Assembly (NCBI RefSeq): GCF_021155765.1
Contig: NC_060111.1
Coordinates: 310,001-374,000 of the forward strand
Length of the DNA: 64,000 bases
Direction: 5' to 3'
Source: Diprion similis
Taxonomy: Eukaryota > Arthropoda > Insecta > Hymenoptera > Diprionidae
In this document: piece after piece, positions 12,341 to 29,121 of the stretch
Numbering within the stretch: position 1 is the stretch's first letter
Layout: every line of letters begins with the position of its first letter
Notes under the pieces: model-generated
Databases searched by the model: none
Told to the model about the DNA's origin: nothing
What the model saw: the letters and a program-made list of their open reading frames with translations, nothing else
Position numbers and translations under genes: made by a program

Positions 12341-15300
12341 TCAAGTAAGCTGACTGGAACCATTGGGAGGTTCTAGATGTTGAGACTGATTTAAAAATAG
12401 AACATTGCTTGCTTTAATTCGAGTTCCAGCTGATATTAGCGACGGAGAAGGACTGATGCATGGAGTCGAACAGTGGCTGTTGCTCAAATCACATTGGTCA
12501 AGTAATTTCCATAATTCTTCCGGTGTCGGGCCTCCGTTGACTTTTTTTACTGAAATATTATACTTGATTCAGACGGTTTGAGTCCCCATGATAGCAGTAT
12601 CAAGAGAAGCTAACTTATCTAAGGTACAAGCATCTGCACAACATATTTGTAGCCACACAATTATGTAGCATAGAGTAAGAGAATAAAAAACGTAAAAGTA
12701 GATTTACCCTGGTCGATTTTAGAACACAAATCTAAGGCAGTAGTTAGGTCCCACATCTGGATGGCCCCATTAGAGTGCCCGGTGAAAATGAATCGCCTAG
12801 GTCTAGATCCCATGCGACTGGATCCTTCGCACTCGTGGACACAGAACGAACTTATAACACTACCGTCTACTGATTCAATCACACAAACTCTATTGCCATT
12901 GGAAGCAAGTCTCACAAACAGCTGATCTGTTTCCGGGACAACCTTTTGCACAAATACTTGTTCGTCGTCCTGTTCACCAAACGGACCTACAAAGTGCGAA
13001 TGATTTGAATAGTAAGCTGACTGTAGGTACCCGCCAACAAAGATGTACTTCGATTAGTTGCGTACCGAAATCGTTACCAGCGTTGTAACTAACGCACGGT
13101 TCAACAGCGTCGAGTGAAACTATTTTAAAACTAGCTTCTGGAGTGGACCCTGGCTGTGTGGATATCATACCTCGAAATCTTGTTACTGCCCAACTTCTGA
13201 CATGATTGTATTCAGAGCACACAGATACCAGAAACTTTTCTGACAGTGTAACCTGCAATAAAGAATTAGCAGAATTGAATATTGGAAATTAAGCAATTTT
13301 ACTTCTGAGGGGACATGTTGTTAGGCTTCCTAAATTTGGATACCTTAGTAACGCTACTCTGATGGACAGTGAATGTTTGGAAGAGTTGAGGTCCATGACC
13401 GACAGTCTCAGGATGCTGTACGATAACGCGTACGCTCCCCGATTTTGTACCGTAAGCAATTTCAATCCAATTCCCACACAGACCTGTGAGAAGGTATAGG
13501 AAATCTTCTGGTAATAATATATCATTAGTAAAGCGCATCAGTCATTTCTCAATCGAAATTATTTACATGATAAAATTTTCAAAACTATATTATACATGAA
13601 AGTTCATTATACAAATATGATTTGCAGTGTGTTCAATACAAAAGAAAGTAGACATGATTGAGAAGAAATTAATGGGGCCTAGGCGCTAACTCACGATAAG
13701 TATGCACTTTATCAAACCAGCGGTGAACGATAGATACAGGATAAAAGCTGAGACGTCAACATTAATGCATTTATCATAAAAATGCGTTGCCTAAGTACGA
13801 AAGAAAGAGAGGAAATCGCGTGCAATCCGACATTTGTAAGTGTAGATCATTTAATTTAGTTTGCAACGACGGCTGCAATGTATTGTGAAATGAATAAGAA
13901 AGCGAAACAAACCATGCGTGAGTCTATAGGTGGTAAATAATTGTCAACTACGTGATGGTGAAGCTGTGAGATAGTAATTAAACATTTGGAAAAAATCTTT
14001 CTTCAAAATGAGTAAAGGCCGAGTGTAGATAATTGTTTATGATGATTCAATAATTTTCTTAAGGAACGATGTATTTTACAAGTACAAATAAATCTGTGTA
14101 AAAGCGAATATACTTTTGATTTTTGTTACCTTCCCTCCCCCTCTCAGATGCTGGCATGTAACATAAGGCTATGAATAGGGAGAGCAAGCAGGCAACTATA
14201 ATGATTAAAAAAAATCAATAGCCAAACTGATGTAAAAAACATAAGAACGGACACACTCCGTAAAGACCTTGTAATGATGGGATTGATATGATACAATATC
14301 GTACAACTGGACGAGCACATTAAACACTAACTTTTATGGAAAAATATATATTTCACATATAATATTTACGTTCAAATCAAACCCAGAAAATTATTTGAAA
14401 GATGATGAGGATTTTCTCCAAGATGCTGTACTCTATGATGATGCGGAGACCATTTAGTATTCTCTGAATAGCGATGTTGAAAAATAAATGCTAACCCCTT
14501 GGGAGGGAGGGAAAGCTACACCTAAGGGTAATATTAAAGATGCAATAACACTCGGACCTCTTCAAAGATGTATACGTAATATCTATGCTTTTCAGTATTA
14601 CGATTTTTGTATTTGTATAACAACGTTTGTAATTCCTGAACACCCATGTCATATACTTGCCTTGTGCTACGAATCCAGTTGTACGGTATGAAAATGTGAA
14701 GGAAACAATGTAATATGTAATAATTTTAAAGAGAATCTCGCAAATGCTCGAATAATAAGAGTAATGATATAGGTATTTTGGGAGAGCGCAAGGCAAATCA
14801 TAAGATTAAACTTTAGGACTTTGTTATTATACACTTATAGCAATGTGATTTCTTATACACACTAACAAGCGTGAATACATGTTGCAATTGGTTAGTATGA
14901 CGTTGATATTCTGATACGAATAATGGAATGATAGTGGCAATTCTTGTAAATAAGGATATAACATGACCAAACATGATGATGGTGAAAGTATGATTAATAA
15001 CGAAAAGTATGTGAAAGTCAAAATTAAAGAGTAAAATTTATATGACGTACAATCACTGGCCATGAAATGCGAAGTTACTATTGTATTCATGTATAAAACA
15101 ATGCATCAATTCTTTGACCCGTCATTTTATGCACTCGCTCACTCAAGGTTTACAGCACTGTCTTATATATTTAACAAGAATTCTCAATTCCTGTATCCAA
15201 TCTCTAATTTGGGTGAACAACATGCTTAACCTTAGTTGGATTAAGCAGAGGACTGGATCATCGTTGAAATAAGTACTAACATATCATGTTAGTTGCGACG

Positions 15301-17664
15301 AATGAGACAGAGTAAGTACAGCACAAGATTGCTTAATTCTGCAAAATAAATAAATTGACATATTGATAAAACTTACTGGTCTTTGGTGTAAGATAAACAG
15401 AAATAGCAGTAATGGGATCATGACTGGGATCACGGTAGAGCTCAGTGACCAGTAAATCATTGTCCTTCATTCTAAGTGGGAATTTCTGCATATCTAGAAC
15501 ATTAATAGATGAGTACGAATTGTGAGTCTCATAAACACGGACTCATAAACAGAGACTAAGATTGTACAACTGGCCAGAGAAATGAAAGTGAGAACCTACC
15601 AATGTAGTAAATCGATCCATTGTTGCATCCGAGCAACAGAAATGAACCAGCTGTATCGAAAGACGATATTGGCACAACGTCTTGTATTTGCCAGTGGTGG
15701 GTCATGGCATGCCACACTCCAATTTTTCCAGTCGGAGAGAGGGCAACCAACTGGCTACCAATGAAGAATAAATATTCAACACGAACGTTCAGATTGAACG
15801 TTCCGATATTTGTCTTTATCCCTTCCTCCGAGACGCTCCAGAGTCGAACCTGACTTCCGTATGAAATCGCGACCATTTTTCCATCCGTGCCGCTACCCAT
15901 TTTAGCATTTATTGCTACTCGTTCAATTATCGATTCGATATGAGGACTTGTGAATGCATGCTGCCAACCGGATGAATCTTTTAAACGATAGCAAGTTATA
16001 AAGTGTGCGTAAGCAATGACTATCCAGTTGTGGTGGGCTTTTATAATTTGTACCCTCAACGGATCGACCCATGCTGAAACTTGAAGTAATTTATCATTAG
16101 ACATTTGCCATTCTTCGAGTTTTCACTGCTCTGGCTGTCCTTTTGTTTCTATTGCTACGAAAAAATTGCATCAATCCGATAGTCAACTTACCTTGCTGAC
16201 CACCAAACACCAGACCAACGTCATTTCTGAATATCTTGTTGAGATCCGCAGATCCATTTCTAACGTGCCTCAAATCTAAGGACGGAGTGCGAGTATGGGG
16301 TAATCCTCGCTGCGAGACCCGGTAATCAAGAGAAGAATTACGCGCATGAGTTGGAAGAGTTGCTCGTTGATTTTGTTGACTTCCATTATTCACTGTGGAT
16401 TGTAAAAGATTAGATGAGACTTGATTGAATATTCGAAATATGGGAAAAATCTAGTGATGGAAGTTCTTCAGTAGTTCGAGCACTTTACCATTATTATTAG
16501 CAGTATTAGAAGAACAGGATGTGACGATAACCGATTGCTGGTTATTAGGAATCTCGACTCTGGAAATCAAAGGTACGCCGCCTGTTCTGCCGTGAACAGA
16601 AACATCATTAGCAGGTGTTATTGCTGTGGCTGGCTCTTGCAGAGGAATATCTGTGGGAAGAAAAAATTTATTTCATCAGTCAAAGCTATTATTCGCAGTA
16701 TTAATTGGTACAATGCAAACCATATTTCATCAATATACATGTATGGCTAGTGCAAATTTGCACTAAAGCGCAACCGGCAGGTTAAGAATTTTTCTTTTAT
16801 AATTCATGTCAGTTTCATTTCATTGACTTTTCGATTAATCTCTTAATATTCTTTAGTTTGCGAACCAGAAAAAAAGAATACACTCAAAATTGTATTATTC
16901 AAATATTTACAAAACGACAACTACGGATCGATATATAAATTTCGCTAATATACTGAGGAGAGAATAATATGACAATTTTTGAACTTACTTGGCGGCGGCA
17001 AGTAGCCATAAAATAGGACGTCACCGCACGATGATTGGGACAAATCTTCACAGAGCATTAATCGCTTGACCAAGGGCGCAATACCGTAATATTCAGCCTC
17101 GTGCCTAAGAGCACGAAGATCTGCATTTTTCAGATCGATATCCCTTGTTCTCAGGTAACTCAAAATGACTGAAAATATTTTTGGATCTCTGTCTATAAAC
17201 AGTGCTCCGGTCTCATCTCGTAGACTGGAAATTCGGCCACTCAGAAGTGCCGTGAAAAATGAGTCGGGGACCCAGGACAACGTTTGGCGAGATGTGGAAA
17301 ACCTGAAAATTTGAGCACTTAGGTGATAAGTGTGGGTGAAAAATTCGCGGCTGGAATGGAATTGAGACAGACGGTGGGAAGTTCGAATTAAGCGAAAAAA
17401 CCAATTTAATAATAAGCGCTGAGTAATCAATAATACGTGTGCGTCATGATACTGTGTTTATTTATAATTTAATTAATCGAATAATTTATTTATTCGAAAA
17501 TACGGAAGAAAACAATAGGATGGAGAGGAGAGGAGAGGGAAAAAGAGAGAGCGGGACAAAGGGGTTTTCCGCAGTATAATTTTGCTGGATTTATAACCGT
17601 ACCTTGTTCCTCCGACGTTAAGATGAACGATATCCCCACAGTTTATTGCATGCGACACCGCCAT
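12341..17664 (-). CDS. KCTD3: BTB/POZ and WD-repeat protein, KCTD3/SHKBP1 family
   Basis: This is a member of the KCTD3/SHKBP1 family: cytosolic proteins with an N-terminal tetramerisation-type BTB domain and a C-terminal WD40-like propeller. Human KCTD3 is reported to act on HCN3 channels and SHKBP1 on the SH3KBP1/EGFR pathway; the insect role is not known to me. Ten exons join in phase: 17664-17603, 17302-16989, 16650-16489, 16392-16192, 16073-15600, 15493-15377, 13483-13344, 13252-13066, 12986-12708 and 12540-12341, giving 711 residues. The BTB domain begins [16 protein letters not shown] and includes [16 protein letters not shown] low-complexity linker follows, then family signatures [63 protein letters not shown] and [17 protein letters not shown], and a C-terminal [13 protein letters not shown]. 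Intron 6 is about 1.9 kb. It starts 657 bp from, and head-to-head with, the ZAD zinc-finger gene. Confidence 0.95.
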
Positions 17665-18321
17665 AATTATTTCACAACTTGAATTAACAATTTCACGTTT
17701 GGGCTATTATTTTGACAGCTGATCCGAGGGGGAAGCGGCCGCGCAACCGCAGACACGCAACCAAAACCAAACCACAGATGATGCAGTCCGCCAATGCAGT
17801 CAGAAACGAATGCTGTATGGCTGTACGATGCATTCATCTCTGTCATTAATTGACCTACTGTCAAGAAGACTAGAAACCAAGCCTGTATACTGCAGCCGCC
17901 TGGCGGCGCTGCTGGTCGAGGATTGGTGTGCGTTCCGAAATTACCCCCCACCGTCTTCTTAGGAAAACCTGTATGTAACATCGTCGCGTAAACCATAGAC
18001 TTGCGTAAACACGAATAACAACACTTTGGGATTTAACTTTAACCTCAAATTTTATGGATCGGTGATTATCGGTAATAAAACGATGCGATAGCGTATTTTG
18101 TAAAAAACGGCGACGATAAGGTGACCCGATATACCGCTGTCAAAAATAATGAGCCTCGTCCTGGCAATCGAATACCGATATCGGTGGCTTGATCAGGTTA
18201 GGTAGGGAAAATTTGATCTATTGTGAATGGAAGAAAACAAACTTCTCGGCATAAGTTTGAATGCGTCTGTACCACGGATAGCAATTTGAAATTAAATATA
18301 CCTCAATGCGTGAACACACAA
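17665..18321. promoter_or_regulatory. Divergent promoter region between KCTD3-like and ZAD zinc-finger genes
   Basis: The two start codons point away from each other across 657 bp, so this DNA must carry both promoters and both 5' leaders, unless upstream exons exist. A GTTAGGTAGGG motif at about 18198 resembles the TTAGG-type motif upstream of IBA57. A short upstream AUG frame (18 codons, from 18227) precedes the zinc-finger start. Transcription starts are inferred, not seen. Confidence 0.5.
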
Positions 18322-21300
18322 ATGTCGAACATGAGGACTTTTACTATAAAAGTAAGCGAGACTGAAAACGTGACGCTGGAAGCTAATGAAACTTTTAAAG
18401 ATTTGACGAAAAAATTGGACGAAAATGATATCCACTTTGATGTGACATCTATGCAGATTGAGGGAAAAGTGCTGACTGAAGATCTAGTTGTTGCAGACTA
18501 TCTGAACATAGGTAAACCTTGAAATTAACTTTTATTCAGGATCACAATTATGGTCAGGTGTAACAGATTTGAAGACAAGCGAACCCAGTTTCCAACACAA
18601 CAATACAGCTTTTCAAGCTTGCCTTCCAAACAATCGTCTTATGGTTGTAATCGGTACTCATATGGCTGGATAAGCGTTATGTGACGTACGATTAATAAAC
18701 TCATTTATAGCAGACAGCACTACCAAAAATACTTTCGGAGATTAGTCTGCATTATTGATATCGATTCTATAGTATTTCATTAAATAATTATAGATAACAC
18801 AGATATGGAGGATGAGACTGTTGAATTTGTACTGCCAGATTTACCAGAATCCGCAGCGTCGATTGGCAAAGGTATTGTGCTCTTTTCTTTATTATTATTA
18901 TTCTGTGTTTCATTAAATAATCAAAATGCTACAACTTGATAAAGTTTGATATTCTTGCAGATTCCAACACTCAGACTGTTTGTAACGGATTGCTGTGCCG
19001 TTTGTGTGGTATTAAAACTGAGGAACCAATTCCAATTTTCAGCAAATTTCAAGATATAAGCCAAAAAATCAGTAACTTGATTCTTGTCTCTGTGCGTTGG
19101 AAAGTTATTTCTTCAATTGCTTTTGTCAAGAGTATAAGATACAAAAAATTGTATTCGTACCGGGAGGAACCTTGCAATTTTGAAAATAATAATAATAATA
19201 AGATTTGACTTTGCGGCCTATTTAGATTACGTCATTCAGATAACAATTTTTACAAAAATAGCTGTACATACCTAGAATGCAGCTTTGATTGCCTAACTGA
19301 TGACATTGCGGTGGCAGGATTTAGAGGTCCTCCTGGTATAAGATGTGAGCGACTAAAAATACTTTGTACCCTTGCAGATTACACGTGACGACCAGTTATC
19401 CAAACACATTTGTACAGCATGTAATGAGAAATTGGAAGCCATCAATGAATTCATATCCGTCTGCAAAGAAACTGAAAAGAAATTATGCAGCATAACAAAA
19501 TCGAGAAGCTTACTCAGAGTAAAGGTAAAACGTAAAACTGATGGAAATAAGGAAAACACTATAATAGTTCGAGATGATATCGCAATTTATAAATGCCCAA
19601 ACTGTAAAGTCGATCTGAGGATAACAAGGACTGATGAAGCACAGAATTGCTGTAATGGGTCACAGGCTTCCCTAATCGCAACTGATGCATCTACGTCTTC
19701 TAGTTCCTTTGTAAAAAGTATTAAGAATAAAGCTCATACTTTAAGAAGTTCAAGTGCCAAGAAAAGAGTTGGCACCAGATTAGGAAAAGCATTGAGGGAA
19801 TCTGTAAATAGAGGCATTGAAGAAAATCATATGAATGATGTTGAAGAAACTGGTGCAACTGCAAATATTTTAGCACCATCAAAATCTACTAGTAAGATAA
19901 TTTGCGATGTAAATACGGAAGATGACGTTTCCGGCAATAGTATAAGTTCGCAAGAAAAAGGGAAAATGAAACTCCGAGATATCAGAAAAAGAGCACCAGT
20001 TTGCAATGCTGGTAACGATGTGGCAGTAACGAGAAAACTAGAATCTGAGGCATTAGAAAAAGCTTTGTTTTCCTCGAGTTCTAATCTCGAAGTCCCCGGA
20101 ATAACTGGAGAATTTGTAGAGCTTGATGCTCTGGAAGAAAGCAGCAATGAGAGCATGAGAAAACGCGCTAAATTTAAATGTGAAGCATGTGAAACGGAAT
20201 ATTATTCCTGTGAGAGGTACTTCTTCCATGTAGACAGACATGACTCCAAAAATTTTTATGAATTCCTATGCAACATTTGTAGTAAAGAATTTTTAACAGA
20301 AGATAATCTGTGGGAACATCATCGATATCATCACTCCGACAATTCTGAAGGTGGTGAAACTTTATCTAAAAATGCAGACATTTCACAGCCAGAGAATAAT
20401 CGACGATCTACAAAGTCAACTTGCGAAGAATGCGGGGCACGCTTCGTACTTCGTGAACGTTACGAGTTTCACATGGAGAGACATAAATTGGGTAATATCA
20501 GAATATTTTCTTGTACAATTTGCGGCAAGCGATTCAAGAGTGAAAATATTCTCTGGGATCATTATCAGTATCAGCATAAATCTGGAGAACGCTTCGCTTG
20601 CATGACCTGCAACAAAACATTTGTAAAACGGGCTAATCTGAATTATCATTTAAAAACATTCGGACATAAAGGAGGAAAACGTGTGACCAACCAGAATCAG
20701 ATTCGTCAGACTGAGACCAACGGTGACGTCAAATTGTCAGATATTAGCAAACCTAGGCCAAAAATAACATGTCCAGACTGCGGAGCACGTTTCGTCCTTC
20801 AGGAACGCTATGAATTTCATATGGAGAGACACAAATCTGGAAGGATGGATGTATGCGTATGCATTTTATGTGGGAGAGAATCTACAAACGAGAACGTGCT
20901 ATGGGACCACTATCAGTACATGCACAAAAGAACAAAGCGATATGCCTGCACAACTTGCGGTAAGCTTTTCCACAAGCAGTCAATGTTGAGTAGACACCAA
21001 GTAAAGTATGGACACAAAGGCTCGAGAGAAATAGATGTTGACACTGATGGAAATGCCCTAGCGGTTGACAGTGCGGCTTTCAAGAAAGTAATAGCAGAAG
21101 AGGTCGTTGAAATGAAGTCTGTAAACTGCGTTTTGTGCGGCGAAGTTGTTTGGGGTGTGGATCCCAACTTAATAAACGATGCGGTATCTTGTGCGAGCTG
21201 TGAAGGACCTGGACTCTCGTTGCAGGTAGATTCGGATGGAGCTAAAGTAATATCTCGGAGGCAGTATCACTGCAACATGTGCAACAAGCATTTTACAACA

Positions 21301-22374
21301 AAAGATAGACTGGAATACCATATAATGAGGCACTCTGAGAACATGGACGAATTCATATGTAGTACTTGCGGCAAGGAGTTGAGCACGGAACAAGCACTGT
21401 TCGAGCATTACTTGTTTGTTCATAAGGGAGCAAGACCACATGTTTGCGAGTTGTGTGGAAAGTCTTATCAGTTCAAAGCGAGGTTGAAAGAACACATGAG
21501 GAGTCACAGCGGGGAGCGACCGTTTGCCTGTGAAATTTGTGGACAGAGATGCATGACCAACAACGCGTTGAGGTCTCACAAGAAGACACATATAACTGAG
21601 AAACGTTTTCCATGTCAAATATGTAAGAAAGCATTCAGAAAGCGGCAGGACTTGAACGAGCATTTGGAAAGACATTGGAAGAACGACAAGACGATGATGT
21701 TCCCTCAAGTTTTCAGCTGCACTGTCTGCCTCGAAATGTTTCCCACGTTTAGGATTTTAAAAAAACATATGAAGGAAACACACAGAGTAAAAAGTCCGGA
21801 CCCTATATTAACCGATCTCCAGCCTTGGTTCGAGTGCGAGGATTGTCACGAAAAATTCAAGCATCAAATGTCACTGAAGGTACACAGGGAGAGAGAGCAT
21901 GAGGGAAAAATGAGGCCAGTCTACCACTGCGACGTGTGTAACGTGACTTACAAAAATGCTCGAGTACTCTCCAACCATATCAAGAATAAGCACGAGGGTG
22001 GCAAGCGATACAAATGTGCTCAATGCGGTAAGGAATACAACCAGTCTACGTCTCTGCACAATCACATCCTCCTTCATACCGGAGAAAAACCGTTCAGCTG
22101 CGAGCACTGTGAAATGACATTCAGGACCAAAGAATCCCGAGACCATCATCAAAGGAAACATACTGGAGAACGTCCCTACAAATGTCCACGATGCGACAAG
22201 TCATTTGCCACAACGACACAGCGTCGAGAACATCGCAAACGTGAGCATGACGAGGGAAATACTCATCACTGTCCAGAGTGTGGAAAAGTTTGCTTTGACG
22301 AACATGGAGTCAGAAGTCATTTGAACATGCATTTCAGTGAAAAATTCAAAAATACAAAAGAAAACCAGACCTGA
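18322..22374 (+). CDS. ZAD-domain protein with about 20 C2H2 zinc fingers
   Basis: This is a likely DNA-binding nuclear regulator of the insect ZAD (zinc-finger-associated domain) class. Four exons join in phase: 18322-18511, 18794-18871, 18961-19091 and 19378-22374, giving 1131 residues. The ATG at 18322 is the first in the frame; the same frame is open upstream but lacks an ATG. Residues 1-62 look ubiquitin-like. The ZAD follows, split by an intron: CRLCGIKTEEP in exon 3, and HICTACNEKL plus the helix after it in exon 4. A linker with two extra Cys clusters (CPNCKVDL; later CVLCGEVV...CASC) and about 20 C2H2 fingers fill the rest, some with TGEKPF/TGERPY linkers. Fingers 3-5 and 6-8 are near copies of one three-finger block. 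The target and the orthologue are not recognised. Confidence 0.92.
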
Positions 22375-24283
22375 AGAGTTGGTGCTTAGGCAAAAGAAGT
22401 TATATCCTTTATTAGATCACTTGAAGCATATGAATTTTCGTTATTTTTTCAAATTTTAATATGATATCTGTCAATCTGATTTGCTGGGTTAGTTTTGTAT
22501 AAATTTTACAGTACTATAGCGAATCAAATCGAGAATATATTAAGAGATTGTAAAAAAATATCAGTGCACTCTAATTCGATGTGCAGCAAATTGTATTTCA
22601 TGCACATGTTAATGTTATTTTGGAATTCGACTCTCCTCGTGATAACTTAGGACTTATAGACATAATTTTTTACTATCTTATTATAAATATACTCAACAGT
22701 ATGTATCATTGTAATAACTAACCTGTTATAACGCGAACTATGGTAAGATATCTATATTAGTTGACCTTGATGATTTTGATAGCATGAAAATGATCCTTGT
22801 AAATATATATGAATACGTACTTTTCCATGTAAAAAAAAATGCACTAAGTTTTTTTCCCAATCCTTTTTCGTCTTTGTCCCTTAAATTGTAACGAATGTAT
22901 CGAATTCGGAATCCTACTGCAGATTGTCAGTTTGATAATTTATTAATCATGTAATTACTCACTGGACTTTTCTGTTCAGCCGCAGAATAAAGTGATTTAA
23001 AGAAATAAATAGTTGCAAATTAATTGTACCCTTTGCCAAACAACGAAATTAGTTTCTGCGTATCGTAATAGCGAATAACGAGCTTGTTTCAGGAACGTAC
23101 AATGTATTATTATTTCTTTAATACCGTTTGATCGAATTAAACCCCATGCTGAAAATTTAATGGAATACAATAATGAAACAAATGATGATCAAAGAACGAA
23201 TACGCGTGTAACTGCTTAAACATAAAATATACTTTGAGCACGATCACGTGTGTAAGATCTTCAACACGGCGTTGAGGTAGTTCCGTAGTAAAAAGTGTAT
23301 CGTGCGGGTGTCACGTGTTCGTAGTATCTTCTGTCAAAATTTAAATGGTGTTTAAATGACCCGGCTTGACACGCGCCTCACGACACACACACACAAGAGC
23401 GCGCGCGTAGATGCGGGCGTGAAACTGGTGGCTGCATGCGTATTGGCGCAGCTGTGCACTGCCATCTGGATAGGATTTGCAATTTTTAAATAACGAGACG
23501 TACAGATAAAGGAAATATGTAAATCAAGAGTATCCGAGTTTTTACTCAGCTCTTGGAGGGAACCTGAGAGACGTGGGTCATTAATGAGCGGAAAAGATAT
23601 GAAAAGATATCGCACTCGTTGACCCTCATCGAAATTTGCGAGCGGCGGAAGAGAAGAAGCAGAGGCAGGTCCAGGCAGGTCGTTGTGGGACTACTTTCTC
23701 GCGGAGTAACATTTCGGGGGATGGACCGCTCGCGTACTCACACTCATACAGCGTGCGACGATTCAAAGAACTCGTTTGTTATCGGTGAATCAATTTAGCA
23801 ATAGGTACGCACGGCGCGGTGTTTCATTCGATTGCTCGTATAGTACAGGAGATATTTCTTTCGCGCATAAATAACCGCTACTCGAGGGTGAATATTTTCG
23901 CAGCGAATTTTCGCTGATTTTTCTCGCCCTGTCCGTGTCTCGTAGCAGCCTTCGGTTGCTACTTTGTCAGACGTCAACGGCGGCGGTGATCGTCAGTTGG
24001 TTGCTGCGGGGTGGTTCGTGCGGTTCGACTCGAGCGAGGAGTACACAGCCGCTATAACGAATACGTGCATACGTGCATACGTGAGGGGACACAGAGAAAG
24101 AAATTCACCCGTGTGCACTAGCAGGGGGAAGTTTTAACACACGCACACCGCTCAGTCCCCGTCCGCCAGAATTCATTCGCCGGTCCGACGAGAACGATAC
24201 GCGAGACGCATCGCGCGCAACGGACAAGGGGATAATATAACGTTAATTTACACGGGCTTCGAATACGAATTTAACGCGTCAAA
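22375..24283. other. 3' UTR of zinc-finger gene and promoter/5' UTR of enolase-phosphatase
   Basis: The left part is AT-rich and holds AATAAA motifs (for example 22986-22991) suited to the zinc-finger mRNA. From about 23.6 kb the base composition turns GC- and CpG-rich, as expected for a promoter and 5' leader of the gene starting at 24284. A repeated ATACGTGC unit sits at 24061-24083. No protein-coding exon was recognised. Confidence 0.5.
24061..24083 (+). repeat. Tandem ATACGTGC repeat upstream of enolase-phosphatase
   Basis: There are almost three copies of the 8-bp unit ATACGTGC, giving three ACGTG cores within 23 bp, about 200 bp before the start codon. ACGTG is the core bound by bHLH-PAS dimers of the HIF/Sim-Tango type. 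A regulatory role is inference only; it may simply lie in the 5' UTR. Confidence 0.6.

Positions 24284-29121
<4,838 letters not shown>

Noticed and set aside
16074-16191. Apparent in-frame TGA or a weak CTCGAAG acceptor at the KCTD3-like exon 4/5 junction, suggesting stop-codon readthrough
   Set aside because: A strong acceptor CTTCAAGTTTCAG lies further on; using it (exon 5 starting at 16073) keeps phase, joins GGQQ to AWVDPLRVQ as the family expects and leaves the TGA in a normal 118-bp intron.
18223-18321. Upstream extension of the zinc-finger frame to 18223
   Set aside because: That extension begins with GTG, not ATG; the first in-frame ATG is at 18322, so the extra residues are treated as 5' leader.
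24021-24031. GGTTCGACTC resembling a tRNA B box upstream of ENOPH1
   Set aside because: No A box at the right distance, no acceptor-stem pairing and no anticodon arm can be formed around it.
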